64,000 bases of DNA from Streptomyces spirodelae (GTDB lineage Bacteria; Actinomycetota; Actinomycetes; Streptomycetales; Streptomycetaceae): NCBI RefSeq assembly GCF_017676385.1, contig NZ_JAFFZN010000007.1:124001-188000 (forward strand), in the 5' to 3' direction. Position numbers and translations under genes: made by a program. The notes under the pieces were generated by a model. That model was given only the letters and a program-made list of their open reading frames with translations, made no database searches and was not told the origin of the DNA. Each line of letters starts with the position of its first letter. Position 1 is the first letter of the stretch. Shown piece by piece: positions 8,852 to 19,055 of the stretch.

Positions 8852-9703
8852 TCACGCGCGTGCCGCCGCGAGGTGGTCGGCCGCGGCCTGCTGGAGGTGG
8901 GTGATGTCGCTGGAGACCGTGGCGAAGGTGAAGCCCTCGCCCAGCCGTTCGGCGGCCGAGGCCCCGTCCAGACAGTGGATGCCGCAGGCGATGCCCGCCT
9001 CCTCGGCAGCGGCCGTCACCCGCCGCAGCGCTGCCTCCAGGTCCGCCTTCACCGCCGGGTCGCCGAAGCAGCGGGCGCCCAGCGCCACTGACAGGTCGGC
9101 AGGCCCGATGTAGACCGCGTCCAGGCCGGGGGTGGCGCAGATCGCTTCCAGGTTCTCCAGCGCCGCGGCCGTCTCGATCATGACGATGCACACGGCTGCC
9201 GCGTCCAGCTCCGCGGGTACGGAACCCATCCGCAGCTCGGCGCGTACCGGCCCCGACAGGCTGCGTGTGCCCGTCGGCCAGTGCCGGCACGCGGCCACCG
9301 CGACGGCCGCGTCCCGGGCGTCGCCCACCATGGGGACGACGACGCCACGGGCACCCGAGTCCAGCGCGGTACCGATGGCGACCGGGTCGACGGAAGGCAC
9401 CCGGATCAGCCCGGCGGACCGCCCTCGCGCGTCCACGGCCATCATCGCCGCCTGCCAGCCCGGCTGGTGCATGACGCCGTGCTGCCCGTCCACACCGATG
9501 TAGTCGTAGCCGAGAGAGGCGATGCGCTCGGTGCCGACCGGGTTGTCGCATGCGATCCAGTAGCCGATCAGTGGCTGCCGGGCCCGCAGCCGGCGCGCGA
9601 AGTCCTCGGGGGACGCGGGTCCCCCGGGGGATGCCGGACCCCCGGGGGGCCCGGAGTCCGCCGCTCCCGCCGCCCCGGCAGCGGAACCGGCCGCGGTGCT
9701 CAC
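8852..9703 (-). CDS. HpcH/HpaI-family class II aldolase
   Basis: A 283-aa metal-dependent aldolase that would cleave or form a C-C bond to a pyruvate/2-oxoacid enolate. The TIM-barrel signatures are present: YDYIGVDGQHGV (usually DxEH), LIRVPSVDP, ARGVVVPMV, the acidic VMIETAAALENL and YIGPADLSVAL. The first 35 residues are a Gly/Pro/Ala tail with a repeated PGGPAS. The GTG at 9703 overlaps the stop of the dioxygenase gene (GTGA), so the two are coupled. It may build the carbon skeleton of the cluster product. Direction and partners are unknown. Confidence 0.82.
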   Translation of the reverse strand: MSTAAGSAAGAAGAADSGPPGGPASPGGPASPEDFARRLRARQPLIGYWIACDNPVGTERIASLGYDYIGVDGQHGVMHQPGWQAAMMAVDARGRSAGLIRVPSVDPVAIGTALDSGARGVVVPMVGDARDAAVAVAACRHWPTGTRSLSGPVRAELRMGSVPAELDAAAVCIVMIETAAALENLEAICATPGLDAVYIGPADLSVALGARCFGDPAVKADLEAALRRVTAAAEEAGIACGIHCLDGASAAERLGEGFTFATVSSDITHLQQAAADHLAAARA

Positions 9704-10560
9704 TCGCCCTCCTGGATGACATAGCTGCTCTTGCCGTCCAGACCGACGGGCACGTCGCCGTTGATGGAGACCCGGTGCAGGACGCGCTTGTGGCCGTCGT
9801 AGTCGTTCGGGGCGTAGTGCTGGGTGCTTCGGTTGTCGAAGATCAGCACATCGCCCGGCCGCCAGGTCCAGCGCGCCACGTTCTCCGGGCGGCGCACATA
9901 GGACTGCAGGACATCGATGAGGGGGCGGGACTCGCGCAGCTCCATCCCGACCAGCCGCTGCGCGAACCCGCCGAGGAACAGGCTCGGTTCCCCCGACTCC
10001 GGGTGGACGCGCACCACGGGGTGCGCGGCCTCGAACCGCCTGGCGAGAAAGGCCCTGCGCACCTCCTCGCCGCGTTCGGTGCCCAGCCTGGGCTGCTCCG
10101 CGTGGTTGGTGTGGACGGCCCAGAGCCGGTCGGCGATCTCGCGCAGCTCCGCGGGGAGGTCCTTGTACCCGGCTGCCCCGTTCGCGACCAGGGTGTTGCC
10201 CCCGTACGGAGGCAGCACGACGCTGCGCAGCGTCGTACCCAGGGACGGGGCGCGGGTGAAGCTGATGTCGGTGTGCCAGTGGTTGGCGCGCTGCTCCTCG
10301 CCGTCCACGGGAATGACCTGCGGCGAGCCGTCGAGCGTCCGCATCATCGGGTGCTTCTGGGTGAGAGGGCCGAACCTGCCGGCGAAGGCCAGCTGATCGG
10401 CGTCGGTGATGTCCTGGTCACGGAAGAAGAGGACCTTGTACTCCAGGAACGCCTGGTGGATCTGGGCGAATACCGGCTCGGACAGTTCGGTACTCAGGTC
10501 GATTCCGATCACCTCGGCGCCGATTCGGCCGCCGGTCTTTCGTATGTCGAACCCGGACAT
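9700..10560 (-). CDS. TauD/TfdA-family Fe(II)/2-oxoglutarate dioxygenase
   Basis: A 286-aa non-haem iron dioxygenase. The facial triad is visible: H96-x-D98 in HWHTDISF and H248 in STQHYA, followed by the 2-oxoglutarate arginine in the RVLHRVSI segment (R263). Length and the RDQDITDADQLAFAGRFG start match taurine/2,4-D dioxygenases, but the substrate is not predictable; hydroxylation, desaturation or ring formation are all known for the family. The ATG at 10560 has AAAGG 8-9 nt upstream. It is the promoter-proximal gene of the minus-strand run and faces the Rieske oxygenase across a 533-bp intergenic region. Confidence 0.88.
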   Translation of the reverse strand: MSGFDIRKTGGRIGAEVIGIDLSTELSEPVFAQIHQAFLEYKVLFFRDQDITDADQLAFAGRFGPLTQKHPMMRTLDGSPQVIPVDGEEQRANHWHTDISFTRAPSLGTTLRSVVLPPYGGNTLVANGAAGYKDLPAELREIADRLWAVHTNHAEQPRLGTERGEEVRRAFLARRFEAAHPVVRVHPESGEPSLFLGGFAQRLVGMELRESRPLIDVLQSYVRRPENVARWTWRPGDVLIFDNRSTQHYAPNDYDGHKRVLHRVSINGDVPVGLDGKSSYVIQEGE

Positions 10561-11093
10561 GCTGCCAGCCTTTCTTGGTGACGGTGTTTGCCGTGCTGCC
10601 GCACCGGCGATCTCCCGGCGGGCACAGTGAGGGGTGCATCGAGGCGAATGGCCACACGGAAGCAATCCCGAGAACAACACGGAGACAACCCGCGCCACAA
10701 CGACTCTCCAGGTGTGCGGTTCAACTTCTCCAACTTGCCGAAGTGGTAGCCGCTCCCTCGCGCACAGGAAGACAGAAGCGCCTGCAGGAACTGCCAAGTG
10801 AACGCCTCACGAACAACGCCGCATTCACCGCTGTGCGGCTCGCGACAACCATCCTGGTCGGGCATGGTGCGCGCCGTTTCGGAGCGGGCTTCGCCAAGTC
10901 CAGGAAGTTGCGGCACCCGGCTCTGCAACGCTTGTGAGAGATTCCGTGGCCGTGTTGTCGTCTGTAGCGGTCCTGCGGCCGATCCAACCGGAAAACGCGA
11001 ACCATACGTGCCACCCCCCACCAAACTCAGCGCGGTCCTGAATGCCGAGTTCCGGTGCCGAACCCACGTCAGCCAACCACTTCAGGAGTCGTC
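10561..11093. promoter_or_regulatory. 533-bp divergent promoter region of the cluster with a LysR-type palindrome at 10724-10744
   Basis: This is the gap between the divergent dioxygenase operon and the Rieske gene, noticeably less GC-rich than the flanking genes. It contains ACTTC (10724-10728), 11 nt, then GAAGT (10740-10744), an inverted repeat with T-N11-A spacing, the usual form of a LysR-family site. A LysR regulator is encoded at 13200-14117. I see no convincing gene in either direction and no clear -35/-10 pair. Confidence 0.5.
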
Positions 11094-12224
11094 ATGACGA
11101 CGCTGTGGCCCACCAGTTACTACACCGATGAAGACCACCTGTCGCTGGAACAGGAGCGGATATTCGAACGCTCCTGGATCTGCGCCGCGCGCTCCTCGGA
11201 CATCGCAGCTCCGGGCGCCTTCGTCCGCGTCAACGTGGGCCGGGAGAGCGTACTCCTGGTCAGGAAGAAGGACGGTGACATACGCGCGCTCATCAATCTG
11301 TGCCGGCACCGCGGCGCACAGCTGTGCCTGGAGGAAGAGGGCACGTTCAAGAACTCCATCCGGTGCCCCTACCACGGCTGGACGTTCAACTTCGACGGCC
11401 ATCTCGTCGGCGCTCCTTTTCTGCACGAGCTTCCGCCAGAGACGAAGCAGAGGCACCTGTTCACCGCCCAGGTCGATGAATGGCTCGGCTACATATGGGT
11501 GAATCTCGATCCCACGGCACCTCCCCTGATGGAGCAGGTGGGACCGCTGCTGCGCGGCCGGTTCGGGGACGAGGACGTGCCCGGGAACTACGAGTGCGAA
11601 AAGCTGCGGGTCGCCAAAGAGGTGACCTACGAGGTGGCGGCGAACTGGAAGATCCTCTATGAGAACTTCTGCGAGTGCTACCACTGCCCCACCATGCATC
11701 CGGAGATCTGCCAGATCCTTCCCAGCTGGCGCACCGGGTACGGCACGGTGAGCGGTCCCGAGGGGCCGAAGCAGGAGGGCTCGCCCCTGGCCGACGACGC
11801 CACCGGTTTCTCCCTTTCGGGGAAAGCTGCCGCTCAGAAGCTTCCGAAGGTACCGGAAAAGCATGCACGCACTTTCCACGGCATCCTGTTGTGGCCCAAC
11901 GTGCACCTCATGTTCATCCCGGACCATGTGATGTGCATGCGGTTCGAGCCCGTCAGTCCCGGTCGCACTCGCGTCGTCGTCCAATGGCTGTTCCACCCCG
12001 ATGCGATGGACGACGCGGAATTCAGCCCCGACGATGCCGCAGCTCTCGTCGAAGTGACCGCCATGGAGGACTTCGAGGCGTGCGAGCGGGTGCAGGCAGC
12101 GGCCAACTCCGCGTACTTCGAGGAGTTCCACACGCCGCACGAGAGCCTCATCCTCGAATTCCGCGAGTGGGTGCACCAGCTGCTGCACCCGGAGTCGGTG
12201 CGGCATCTGAAGGAAGCCGTGTGA
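11094..12224 (+). CDS. Rieske non-haem iron oxygenase alpha subunit
   Basis: A 376-aa ring-hydroxylating/demethylating-type oxygenase. The [2Fe-2S] Rieske ligands C70-x-H72 and C91-x2-H94 (CPYHGW) are intact, as is the mononuclear iron motif with H197 and H202 in ENFCECYHCPTMHPE. Similarity in length and layout is closest to choline/glycine-betaine/stachydrine-type monooxygenases, which oxidise small amines. The ATG at 11094 has AGGAG 5 nt upstream; an in-frame start 39 nt earlier lacks one. Divergent from the dioxygenase operon and therefore probably co-regulated. No ferredoxin or reductase gene is nearby, so it must use a chromosomal electron donor. Confidence 0.9.
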   Translation: MTTLWPTSYYTDEDHLSLEQERIFERSWICAARSSDIAAPGAFVRVNVGRESVLLVRKKDGDIRALINLCRHRGAQLCLEEEGTFKNSIRCPYHGWTFNFDGHLVGAPFLHELPPETKQRHLFTAQVDEWLGYIWVNLDPTAPPLMEQVGPLLRGRFGDEDVPGNYECEKLRVAKEVTYEVAANWKILYENFCECYHCPTMHPEICQILPSWRTGYGTVSGPEGPKQEGSPLADDATGFSLSGKAAAQKLPKVPEKHARTFHGILLWPNVHLMFIPDHVMCMRFEPVSPGRTRVVVQWLFHPDAMDDAEFSPDDAAALVEVTAMEDFEACERVQAAANSAYFEEFHTPHESLILEFREWVHQLLHPESVRHLKEAV

Positions 12225-12241
12225 GCCAGGCGCTGCCGAAC

Positions 12242-12287
12242 GGGCCCGCACCGCGCTGCCTCTCCGGGGTGGCCGCGATGCGGGCCC
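12242..12287. terminator. Inverted repeat between convergent Rieske and LysE genes
   Basis: Arms gggcccgca (12242-12250) and tgcgggccc (12279-12287) are a perfect 9-bp match across a 28-nt loop, placed between two convergent stop codons, so a bidirectional terminator is plausible. The long loop makes this weak. Confidence 0.4.
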
Positions 12288-12309
12288 TGCCCGGCGTGGC
12301 GGCCGGCCG

Positions 12310-12930
12310 TCATTCCAGCACCATCGCCGTGGCGAGCGCGACGATCAGAACGCTGGAGACCACTGCGGTGATCTTCCGGCCCTGCTCACCCGTCAGGATC
12401 TTCCCGAACACGGAGCCGCCGCCGGCCAGCAGCAGCTGCCAGCTGCCGGACGCCACCACGATCGCCGCGACGTAGGCCACCGCCTGAGTCCATGTCATCC
12501 CGTGCTGGGCCTGGCGGCCGAGGATCAGCGCGACGAAATAGATGGCGGGCCAGGGGTTCAGGGCTGTGAGCCCGAGGAAGACCGTGTAGGCGCGCAGCGG
12601 CCGCATCCGGCCGCTGTGCTGCGGCTGTCCGTCCTCCCGCTTCCGGCGCACGGCTGTCAGCAGGATGCGGGCCGCCATCGCAGAGAGCACCACGAAGGCG
12701 ACCCACCGCAGCGGCTGCGAGAACGGCTGCACGGCGCCGGCCACTGCCGCACCGCCCACCACCGCCACGATCGCGTATATCGCATCCGCGGTGGTCGCGC
12801 CGATGGCGGCAGCCGCGCCCACCCGAAAAGACGTCTGCGCCGTCATATTGACCATGAGCACCGCGACGGCCCCCACGGGAACGGCGAGTCCGTATCCCGC
12901 CCACAATCCAGCGACAACGGAATCAAGCAT
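12310..12930 (-). CDS. LysE/RhtB-family amino-acid exporter
   Basis: A 206-aa membrane protein with about six hydrophobic segments and the family N-terminus GLWAGYGLAVPVGAVAVLMV, followed by FRVGAAAAIGATTADAIYAIV and the conserved LTALNPWPAIYFVALILG. These proteins export amino acids or analogues by proton exchange. Chosen start is the ATG at 12930 with GAAGGGA upstream. It sits between the Rieske gene and a divergent LysR regulator, the classic lysE-lysG arrangement, and may give export and self-protection for the cluster product (inference). Confidence 0.88.
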   Translation of the reverse strand: MLDSVVAGLWAGYGLAVPVGAVAVLMVNMTAQTSFRVGAAAAIGATTADAIYAIVAVVGGAAVAGAVQPFSQPLRWVAFVVLSAMAARILLTAVRRKREDGQPQHSGRMRPLRAYTVFLGLTALNPWPAIYFVALILGRQAQHGMTWTQAVAYVAAIVVASGSWQLLLAGGGSVFGKILTGEQGRKITAVVSSVLIVALATAMVLE

Positions 12931-13199
12931 GGCGATTCCCTTCTCAGCACCGTGCATTGTCGAGCCAGGGCCTCGGAAGATTGCACTTGGGAGATTGCGC
13001 TGCGCCGTCCTTTTTCCACCGCGGTCCGCTGCGGGGCCGTCGGGGTTGGCCGGCGCGCAGAGCTTCTCCGGGCCCTGGAGTTGGAGATGGCTCCGCCCGC
13101 TGTTTCCGGGGCGACCGGAGCTCGCGTGCACTAGTGTGGCGCGGAAACACCGTTCGAATCCATTGAAAGATTCCGCACCGCATCGTTCATTGGAGCCGC

Positions 13200-14117
13200 A
13201 TGATCGACCCACGTCTGCAGACTCTGCGCGTGCTGCACGCCGAGGGCACCGTCACGGCGACCGCAGCCGTCCTGCACCTCACGCCGTCCACCGTCTCCCA
13301 GCAGCTGCGCCAACTCGCCGCGGACCTGGGCGTACAACTGCTCCAGCCGACGGGCAGACGCGTCACCCTCACGCCGGCGGCCCACACTCTCGTCCGCCAC
13401 GCCGACATGCTGCACGAGCAGTGCGAGCGGGCCGCAGCGGCGCTGCAAGCGCACTCCACGGGGAGCGCGGGACACTTACGCATCACCGGCGTGGCCACGG
13501 CGATGGCCGCCGTCATGGCGCCCGCGGTCCGCCGACTGCACACGCGGTACCCGCAGATGACGTTCCACCTCAGCGAGGACCCCGGCGAGGACCGCTTCCG
13601 TCTGCTGCTCGCCGATCAGGCGGACATCGCCGTCGTCATCCCCGCCGCCGGCACCCCGCCGCCCGACGACCGCAGATACACCCAACGCCCCCTCCTGCAG
13701 GAGCCACAGGACCTGCTCGTCGCCGAGGACCACCCCCTCGCACGCCGTACCACCGTCGAACTGTCCGACGCGGCGCAGGAGACCTGGGTGCAGGCGGGCG
13801 AGCCGCACGACCAGCACCAGCTGCTGCTCAGCGCAGCAGCGGCCGCGGGCTTCACGCCGCGCATCGAGCACGCTGCCGTCGACTGGTTCGCCGTCGCCTC
13901 ACTGGTCGCTTACGGACACGGGATCTGCCTGATGCCACGCCTCGCCCCGCTCCCCTCCGATCTCCCGGTGCGTCGGGTACCCCTCTCAGGCCCTGGAGCC
14001 CCGACCCGTCGCCTGGTGGCCTGCGTACGGCGCGGCAGCACAGCGCAGGCGACCATCGCCCGCGGCCTGTCGGCGCTGAAGGAGGCGGCCGACGCCTGGC
14101 AGTCCGCGCACGGCTGA
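13200..14117 (+). CDS. LysR-family transcriptional regulator
   Basis: A 305-aa regulator. The N-terminal winged HTH (LHAEGTVTATAAVLHLTPST, roughly residues 12-31) and a periplasmic-binding-like effector domain (from about residue 90, HLRITGVATAMAAVMAPAV) are clear. The ATG at 13200 follows GGAG at 6 nt. It is divergent from the LysE exporter across 269 bp, as in LysG/ArgP systems where the regulator senses the exported amino acid. It marks the right edge of the accessory cluster and could also act at the palindrome at 10724-10744. A TAGTGT -10-like box lies at 13132-13137. Confidence 0.9.
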   Translation: MIDPRLQTLRVLHAEGTVTATAAVLHLTPSTVSQQLRQLAADLGVQLLQPTGRRVTLTPAAHTLVRHADMLHEQCERAAAALQAHSTGSAGHLRITGVATAMAAVMAPAVRRLHTRYPQMTFHLSEDPGEDRFRLLLADQADIAVVIPAAGTPPPDDRRYTQRPLLQEPQDLLVAEDHPLARRTTVELSDAAQETWVQAGEPHDQHQLLLSAAAAAGFTPRIEHAAVDWFAVASLVAYGHGICLMPRLAPLPSDLPVRRVPLSGPGAPTRRLVACVRRGSTAQATIARGLSALKEAADAWQSAHG

Positions 14118-14166
14118 ACCGCGGGCGGGAGCAGACGTGGCGTCACATCGGCCCTGGGGTGTCAGG

Positions 14167-15549
14167 TCAGCACTCGATGACGTTCACCGCGAGGCCGCCG
14201 CGGGCTGTCTCCTTGTACTTGACCTTCATGTCGGCGCCCGTGTCGCGCATGGTCTTGATGGCTTTGTCGAGCGAGACGTGGTGGCGGCCGTCGCCGCGCA
14301 GCGACATGCGGGCCGCCGTGACGGCCTTGACGGCGGCCATGCCGTTGCGCTCGATGCAGGGGATCTGGACGAGGCCGCCCACCGGGTCGCAGGTGAGGCC
14401 GAGGTTGTGCTCGATGCCGATCTCCGCGGCGTTCTCGACCTGTTCCGGGCTGCCGCCGAGGATCTCGGCGAGGCCGCCTGCGGCCATGGAGCAGGCGGAG
14501 CCCACCTCGCCCTGGCAGCCGACCTCGGCGCCGGAGATGGAGGCGTTCTGCTTGAAGAGCATGCCGATGGCGCCCGCGGCGAGCAGGAAGCGGACGATGG
14601 CGTCGTCGTCGGTGCCGGGCACGAAGTGGTGGGCGTAGTGCAGGACGGCGGGGATGATGCCGGCCGCACCGTTGGTCGGCGCGGTGACCACGCGGCCGCC
14701 CGCCGCGTTCTCCTCGTTGACGGCCATGGCGTAGAGCGTGGTCCACTCCATGGCGTGCGCCTCGGCGCGGCCTTCGGCCCGCAGCTGGCGTGCCGAAGTG
14801 GCGGCGCGGCGGCGGACCTTCAGACCGCCGGGCAGGATGCCCTCCTGGGCCAGGCCGCGCGCCACGCAGTCCCTCATCACCTGCCAGATCTCCAGCAGGC
14901 CCGCGCGGATCTCGTCCTCCGTGCGCCACGCCTTCTCGTTCTCCAGCATGAGGCGGGAGACCGACAGCCCGGTCTCCTGGGTGAGGCGCAGCAGTTCGTC
15001 GCCGGTGCGGAAGGGGTGGCGCAGAACGGTGTCGTCCAGCTTGATCCGGTTCTCGCCCACCGCGTCCTCGTCCACGACGAAGCCGCCGCCGACCGAGTAG
15101 TACGTCTTCTCCAGCAGCGGGGTGCCGGTCTCGTCGTAGGCGAAGAGGGTCATGCCGTTGGCGTGGTACGGCAGGGAGCGGCGCCGGTGCAGGACGAGCT
15201 GGGTGCGTTCGTCGAACGGGATCTCGTGGGTGTCGCCTATCTCGGCGGCGAGGAGGCGCAGCCGGCCTTCCTGGCGGATGCGCGCCACGCGGTCGTCCGC
15301 CGTCTCCACATCGACGGTGCGCGGCGACTCGCCCTCCAGCCCCAGCAGCACGGCCTTCGGCGTGCCGTGGCCGTGTCCGGTCGCACCGAGGGAGCCGAAC
15401 AGCTCGGCGCGTACGGAGGCGGTGTGCGCCAGCGCGCCCTCGTTCTTCAGCCGGCGCGCGAACATCCGGGCGGCGCGCATCGGGCCCACGGTGTGGGAGC
15501 TGGAGGGGCCGATGCCGATCGAGAACAGGTCGAAGACCGAGATTGCCAT
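14167..15549 (-). CDS. sdaA: L-serine ammonia-lyase (L-serine dehydratase), iron-sulfur type
   Basis: Converts L-serine to pyruvate and ammonia using a [4Fe-4S] cluster. The 460-aa single-chain protein shows the beta-domain start [21 protein letters not shown] and, in the alpha domain, the cluster cysteines in [17 protein letters not shown] and [17 protein letters not shown]. The ATG at 15549 has GGAG 8 nt upstream. It is the last gene of the glycine-riboswitch operon after glyA, which makes metabolic sense: glycine to serine to pyruvate disposal. Family and function are secure. Confidence 0.95.
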   Translation of the reverse strand: MAISVFDLFSIGIGPSSSHTVGPMRAARMFARRLKNEGALAHTASVRAELFGSLGATGHGHGTPKAVLLGLEGESPRTVDVETADDRVARIRQEGRLRLLAAEIGDTHEIPFDERTQLVLHRRRSLPYHANGMTLFAYDETGTPLLEKTYYSVGGGFVVDEDAVGENRIKLDDTVLRHPFRTGDELLRLTQETGLSVSRLMLENEKAWRTEDEIRAGLLEIWQVMRDCVARGLAQEGILPGGLKVRRRAATSARQLRAEGRAEAHAMEWTTLYAMAVNEENAAGGRVVTAPTNGAAGIIPAVLHYAHHFVPGTDDDAIVRFLLAAGAIGMLFKQNASISGAEVGCQGEVGSACSMAAGGLAEILGGSPEQVENAAEIGIEHNLGLTCDPVGGLVQIPCIERNGMAAVKAVTAARMSLRGDGRHHVSLDKAIKTMRDTGADMKVKYKETARGGLAVNVIEC

Positions 15550-15673
15550 GGTGCGGCTCCATGCCCTCGCGGGCGTGAGTGCGATTTCTTGGTGCGGCGT
15601 GCTGCGCGGGTCCTGCTGCCGCGCGGTGCCGCCGGTGCCGGAGGGGCCGGGCGGCCCCTCCGGCGGGCGGCGC

Positions 15674-16948
15674 CTACTTACCCAGGGTGGGGTACAGCGG
15701 GTGCTTCTCGGCGAGCGCGGAGACGCGCGCGGCGAGCGCCTTGCCCTTGGCGTCGTCGAAGCCCGGCAGCAGGGCCTCGGCGATGATGTCGGCGACCTCG
15801 GTGAAGTCCTCGTCCTGGAAGCCCCGGGTGGCCAGCGCGGGCGTGCCGATGCGCAGGCCCGAGGTCACCATCGGAGGCCGCGGGTCGTTGGGTACGGCGT
15901 TGCGGTTGACGGTGATACCGATGTCGTGGAGCCGGTCCTCGGCCTGCTGACCGTCCAGCTCGCTGTTGCGCAAGTCGACCAGGACCAGGTGGACATCCGT
16001 GCCGCCGGACAGCACGGAGACCCCGGCGTCGACCGCGTCCTGCCGCAGCAGGCGCTCGGCGAGGATGCGGGCGCCGGAGAGCGTGCGCCGCTGCCGGTCC
16101 TTGAAGTCGTCGCTGGCGGCGACCTTGAAGGCGACGGCCTTGGCGGCGATCACATGCTCCAGCGGGCCGCCCTGCTGACCGGGGAATACCGCCGAGTTGA
16201 TCTTCTTTGCGTGCTCCTTCTTGGACAGGATCACGCCACCGCGCGGGCCGCCGAGGGTCTTGTGCGTGGTGGTCGTCACGACGTCGGCGTGCGGCACCGG
16301 GCTGGGGTGCAGCCCGGCGGCGACGAGGCCGGCGAAGTGCGCCATGTCCACCATCAGGTAGGCGCCGACCTCGTCGGCGATCCGGCGGAAGGCCGCGAAG
16401 TCGAGCTGACGTGGGTAGGCGGACCAGCCCGCGATGATCAGCTGCGGACGGTGCTCCTTGGCCAGCCGCTCGACCTCGTCCATGTCGACCCGGCTGGTCT
16501 GGTCGTCGACCTTGTAGGCGACGACGTTGTACAGCTTGCCGGAGAAGTTGATCTTCATGCCGTGGGTGAGGTGCCCACCGTGCGCCAGGTCCAGGCCCAG
16601 GATGGTGTCGCCCGGCTTGAGCAGCGCGAACATCGCGGCCGCGTTCGCCTGGGCGCCCGAGTGCGGCTGCACATTGGCGGCCTCGGCGCCGAACAGCGCC
16701 TTGATCCGGTCCCTGGCCAGGTCCTCGACCACGTCGACGTACTCACAGCCGCCGTAGTAGCGGCGGCCGGGGTAGCCCTCGGCGTACTTGTTGGTGAGGA
16801 CCGACCCCTGGGCCTCCATGGAGGCGACCGGAGCGAAGTTCTCCGAGGCGATCATCTCGAGGGTGGACTGCTGGCGGTGGAGTTCGGCGTCGACGGCGGC
16901 GGCGACGTCGGGGTCGACCTCGTGGAGAGAACCGTTGAGAAGCGACAT
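15674..16948 (-). CDS. glyA: Serine hydroxymethyltransferase
   Basis: PLP enzyme interconverting glycine plus methylene-THF with serine. The 424-aa protein has EMIASENF near the N-terminus and the Schiff-base lysine K230 in [15 protein letters not shown] start at the ATG at 16948 (MSLLNGSL); an in-frame ATG 39 nt upstream would add an unconserved tail. It is third in the gcvT-gcvH-glyA-sdaA run. Streptomyces usually carry a second glyA copy elsewhere, so this one is probably the catabolic, glycine-induced one (inference from the riboswitch). Confidence 0.95.
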   Translation of the reverse strand: MSLLNGSLHEVDPDVAAAVDAELHRQQSTLEMIASENFAPVASMEAQGSVLTNKYAEGYPGRRYYGGCEYVDVVEDLARDRIKALFGAEAANVQPHSGAQANAAAMFALLKPGDTILGLDLAHGGHLTHGMKINFSGKLYNVVAYKVDDQTSRVDMDEVERLAKEHRPQLIIAGWSAYPRQLDFAAFRRIADEVGAYLMVDMAHFAGLVAAGLHPSPVPHADVVTTTTHKTLGGPRGGVILSKKEHAKKINSAVFPGQQGGPLEHVIAAKAVAFKVAASDDFKDRQRRTLSGARILAERLLRQDAVDAGVSVLSGGTDVHLVLVDLRNSELDGQQAEDRLHDIGITVNRNAVPNDPRPPMVTSGLRIGTPALATRGFQDEDFTEVADIIAEALLPGFDDAKGKALAARVSALAEKHPLYPTLGK

Positions 16949-17075
16949 GGAAGAACCGTCCCTGTCAAGTGGCGGCGGAGTGGGCAAGCGGCCTCGGGCG
17001 GTCCGAGGCGGACCCCGGACGAGAGGGCGGGCCCTCTCGTCCGGGGGCGTGCCTCGGTCACCCGAGGCGGGCGCC

Positions 17076-17456
17076 TCAGCTGCCTGAGGCGTAAGCGGCG
17101 TACTCGTCGGCCGAGAGCAGGTCGTCCGGCACCTCGGAGACCCTCACCTTGAACAGCCAGCCGCCCTCGAGCGGGGCGGAGTTCACCAGCGCCGGGTCGT
17201 CCACCACGTCCTGGTTGACCTCGGTGATCTCACCGGAGGCCGGGGAGTAGAGGTCGCTGACGGACTTGGTGGACTCCAGCTCGCCACACGTCTCGCCCGC
17301 TGTGACGGTGTCGCCGACCTCGGGGAGCTGGACGAAAACCACGTCACCGAGCGCGCCTGCGGCGTGCTCGGTGATACCGACCGTCGCGACGCCGTCCTCG
17401 GCGTCGGACAGCCACTCGTGCTCCTTGCTGTAGCGGAGCTGCTGGGGGTTGCTCAT
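17076..17456 (-). CDS. gcvH: Glycine cleavage system H protein
   Basis: Lipoyl carrier that shuttles the methylamine intermediate between the P, T and L proteins. The 126-aa protein is the normal length, with KEHEWL near the start and the lipoylation site K64 in [10 protein letters not shown]. The ATG at 17456 has GGGAG upstream. Located between gcvT and glyA in a riboswitch-controlled operon. No gcvP is present in the window. Confidence 0.96.
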   Translation of the reverse strand: MSNPQQLRYSKEHEWLSDAEDGVATVGITEHAAGALGDVVFVQLPEVGDTVTAGETCGELESTKSVSDLYSPASGEITEVNQDVVDDPALVNSAPLEGGWLFKVRVSEVPDDLLSADEYAAYASGS

Positions 17457-17596
17457 GACTCTGATTCTCCCGGATGCGAAAGGTGCAGTGAAAACGGTCT
17501 TGGCAGGTGGAACGGGGGGCTCGAACGCGGCCCCGGGCTGCCGGAGGAGGGCCGGGCCCGTCTCGTGGAGGACCTTGGACCCTCGTGCGGCGGGTC

Positions 17597-18751
17597 TCAG
17601 CCCCTCTTGTAGAAGGGCAACGCCACCACCTCGTACGGCTCTTGGCTGCCCCGGATGTCGACCGTGACCCCCTTCGTCCCGGGCTCAGCGTGCGCCGCGT
17701 CGACATACGCCATGGCGATCGGCTTGCCCAGCGTGGGGGAGGGCGCGCCGGAGGTGACCTCGCCCACAGTGGCGCCGTCGGCCACCACGGGGTAGCCGGC
17801 GCGCGGCACCCGGCGCCCCTCGGCGATCAGCCCGACCAGCTTGCGCGGCGGCGCGGTCGCGGCGCGTTCGGCGGCCGCCTCCAGCGCGTCGCGTCCCACG
17901 AAGCGGCCCTCGTTCGTCGTCTTCTCGAACTTGACGATCCTGCCCAGTCCGGCGTCGAAGGGCGTCAGCGAGGTGGACAGCTCGTGCCCGTACAGCGGCA
18001 TGCCCGCCTCCAGGCGGAGCGTGTCGCGGCAGCTGAGCCCGCACGGCACCAGGCTCGCGTCCTTGCCGGCCTCCGTCAGCGCCTCCCAGACGGCGACGGC
18101 GTCGTCGGGGGAGACGAACAGCTCGAACCCGTCCTCGCCGGTGTAACCCGTTCGGGCGATGAGCGCGGGCTTGCCGGCGACGATGTCGCGCTCGCCCGCG
18201 TAGTAGCGCAGCCCGTCGATGTCGTAGCCGGTCAGCTTCTTGAGGATGCCGGCGGCTGCCGGGCCCTGGACGGCGATCAGCGCGTACTTGTCGCGGTCGT
18301 CCCGCACCTCTGCGCCGAAGCCGTCCTGCCGCTCGACCAGCGCGTCCAGGACGGTCTGCGCGTTGGCCGCGTTGGCGACCACCAGGTACTCCGGCTCGTC
18401 CTGCTGGCCCAGCCGGTAGACGATCAGGTCGTCGAGGATGCCGCCGTTCTCGTCGCAGATCATCGTGTAGCGGGCGCGGCCGACGGCCAGCTTGGACAGG
18501 TTGCCGACCAGCGCGTAGTCCAGCAGCGCGCCGGCCTGCGGGCCTGTGACGGTGATCTCGCCCATATGGGAGAGGTCGAAGAGGCCGGCGGTGGAGCGGA
18601 CGGCCAGATGCTCCTCGCGCTCGCTGCCGTAGCGCAGCGGCATGTCCCAGCCCGCGAAGTCGGTCATGGTGGCGCCCAGCGCGCGGTGCGTGGCGTCCAG
18701 CGCGGTCTTGCGCGGGGCGGAGTTGTTGCCGGTGTCCGGTGGCTCGGTCAT
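17597..18751 (-). CDS. gcvT: Glycine cleavage system T protein (aminomethyltransferase)
   Basis: THF-dependent aminomethyltransferase of the glycine cleavage complex. The 384-aa protein carries [31 protein letters not shown] and [11 protein letters not shown], all diagnostic. The ATG at 18751 follows GGGAG at 6 nt. It is the first gene after the tandem glycine aptamers. Reading frames that extend upstream of this ATG run through the riboswitch and are not real. Confidence 0.96.
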   Translation of the reverse strand: MTEPPDTGNNSAPRKTALDATHRALGATMTDFAGWDMPLRYGSEREEHLAVRSTAGLFDLSHMGEITVTGPQAGALLDYALVGNLSKLAVGRARYTMICDENGGILDDLIVYRLGQQDEPEYLVVANAANAQTVLDALVERQDGFGAEVRDDRDKYALIAVQGPAAAGILKKLTGYDIDGLRYYAGERDIVAGKPALIARTGYTGEDGFELFVSPDDAVAVWEALTEAGKDASLVPCGLSCRDTLRLEAGMPLYGHELSTSLTPFDAGLGRIVKFEKTTNEGRFVGRDALEAAAERAATAPPRKLVGLIAEGRRVPRAGYPVVADGATVGEVTSGAPSPTLGKPIAMAYVDAAHAEPGTKGVTVDIRGSQEPYEVVALPFYKRG

Positions 18752-18794
18752 GCAGGCTCCCAGAGTCCCAATGAGTCCCCAAAGGGGTATGACG

Positions 18795-19055
18795 CGGATG
18801 TCCTCCCCATCTGTCATCGGAACCTGAGAGGTTCGCCGACAGCTCCCGAACGGCTGGAGCCCGGCTTGCACCTTGGGTGGGACCACCGGCCCGCGCCGGG
18901 GCGTGAGCGCGGCGGTCCGCTTTTCAGATCTGCCTAGCCTGCGCGGTAACGGGGCCTGAGAGATTCAAGGGAGGATCTTGCTCCTTCGGCGCCTCGGCGG
19001 TGCGGCTGCTCACGCGAAATGACTGCTGCCGCCGCCGGGGACTCTCCCGCGCGGG
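18795..19055 (-). ncRNA. Tandem glycine riboswitch upstream of gcvT
   Basis: On the transcribed minus strand the first aptamer shows GGGAGAGTCCC, then GCCGAAGGAGCAAGAT and AATCTCTCAGGC, the glycine aptamer core, followed by a short linker. The second shows CCACCCAAGGTGCAAGCC and ACCTCTCAGGTTCCGATGAC. The pair precedes gcvT by about 45 nt, so it should switch on gcvT-gcvH-glyA-sdaA when glycine is plentiful. Family knowledge: tandem glycine aptamers before gcv genes are common in Streptomyces. The minus-strand reading frame at 18934-19149 lies inside it and is not a gene. Confidence 0.9.
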
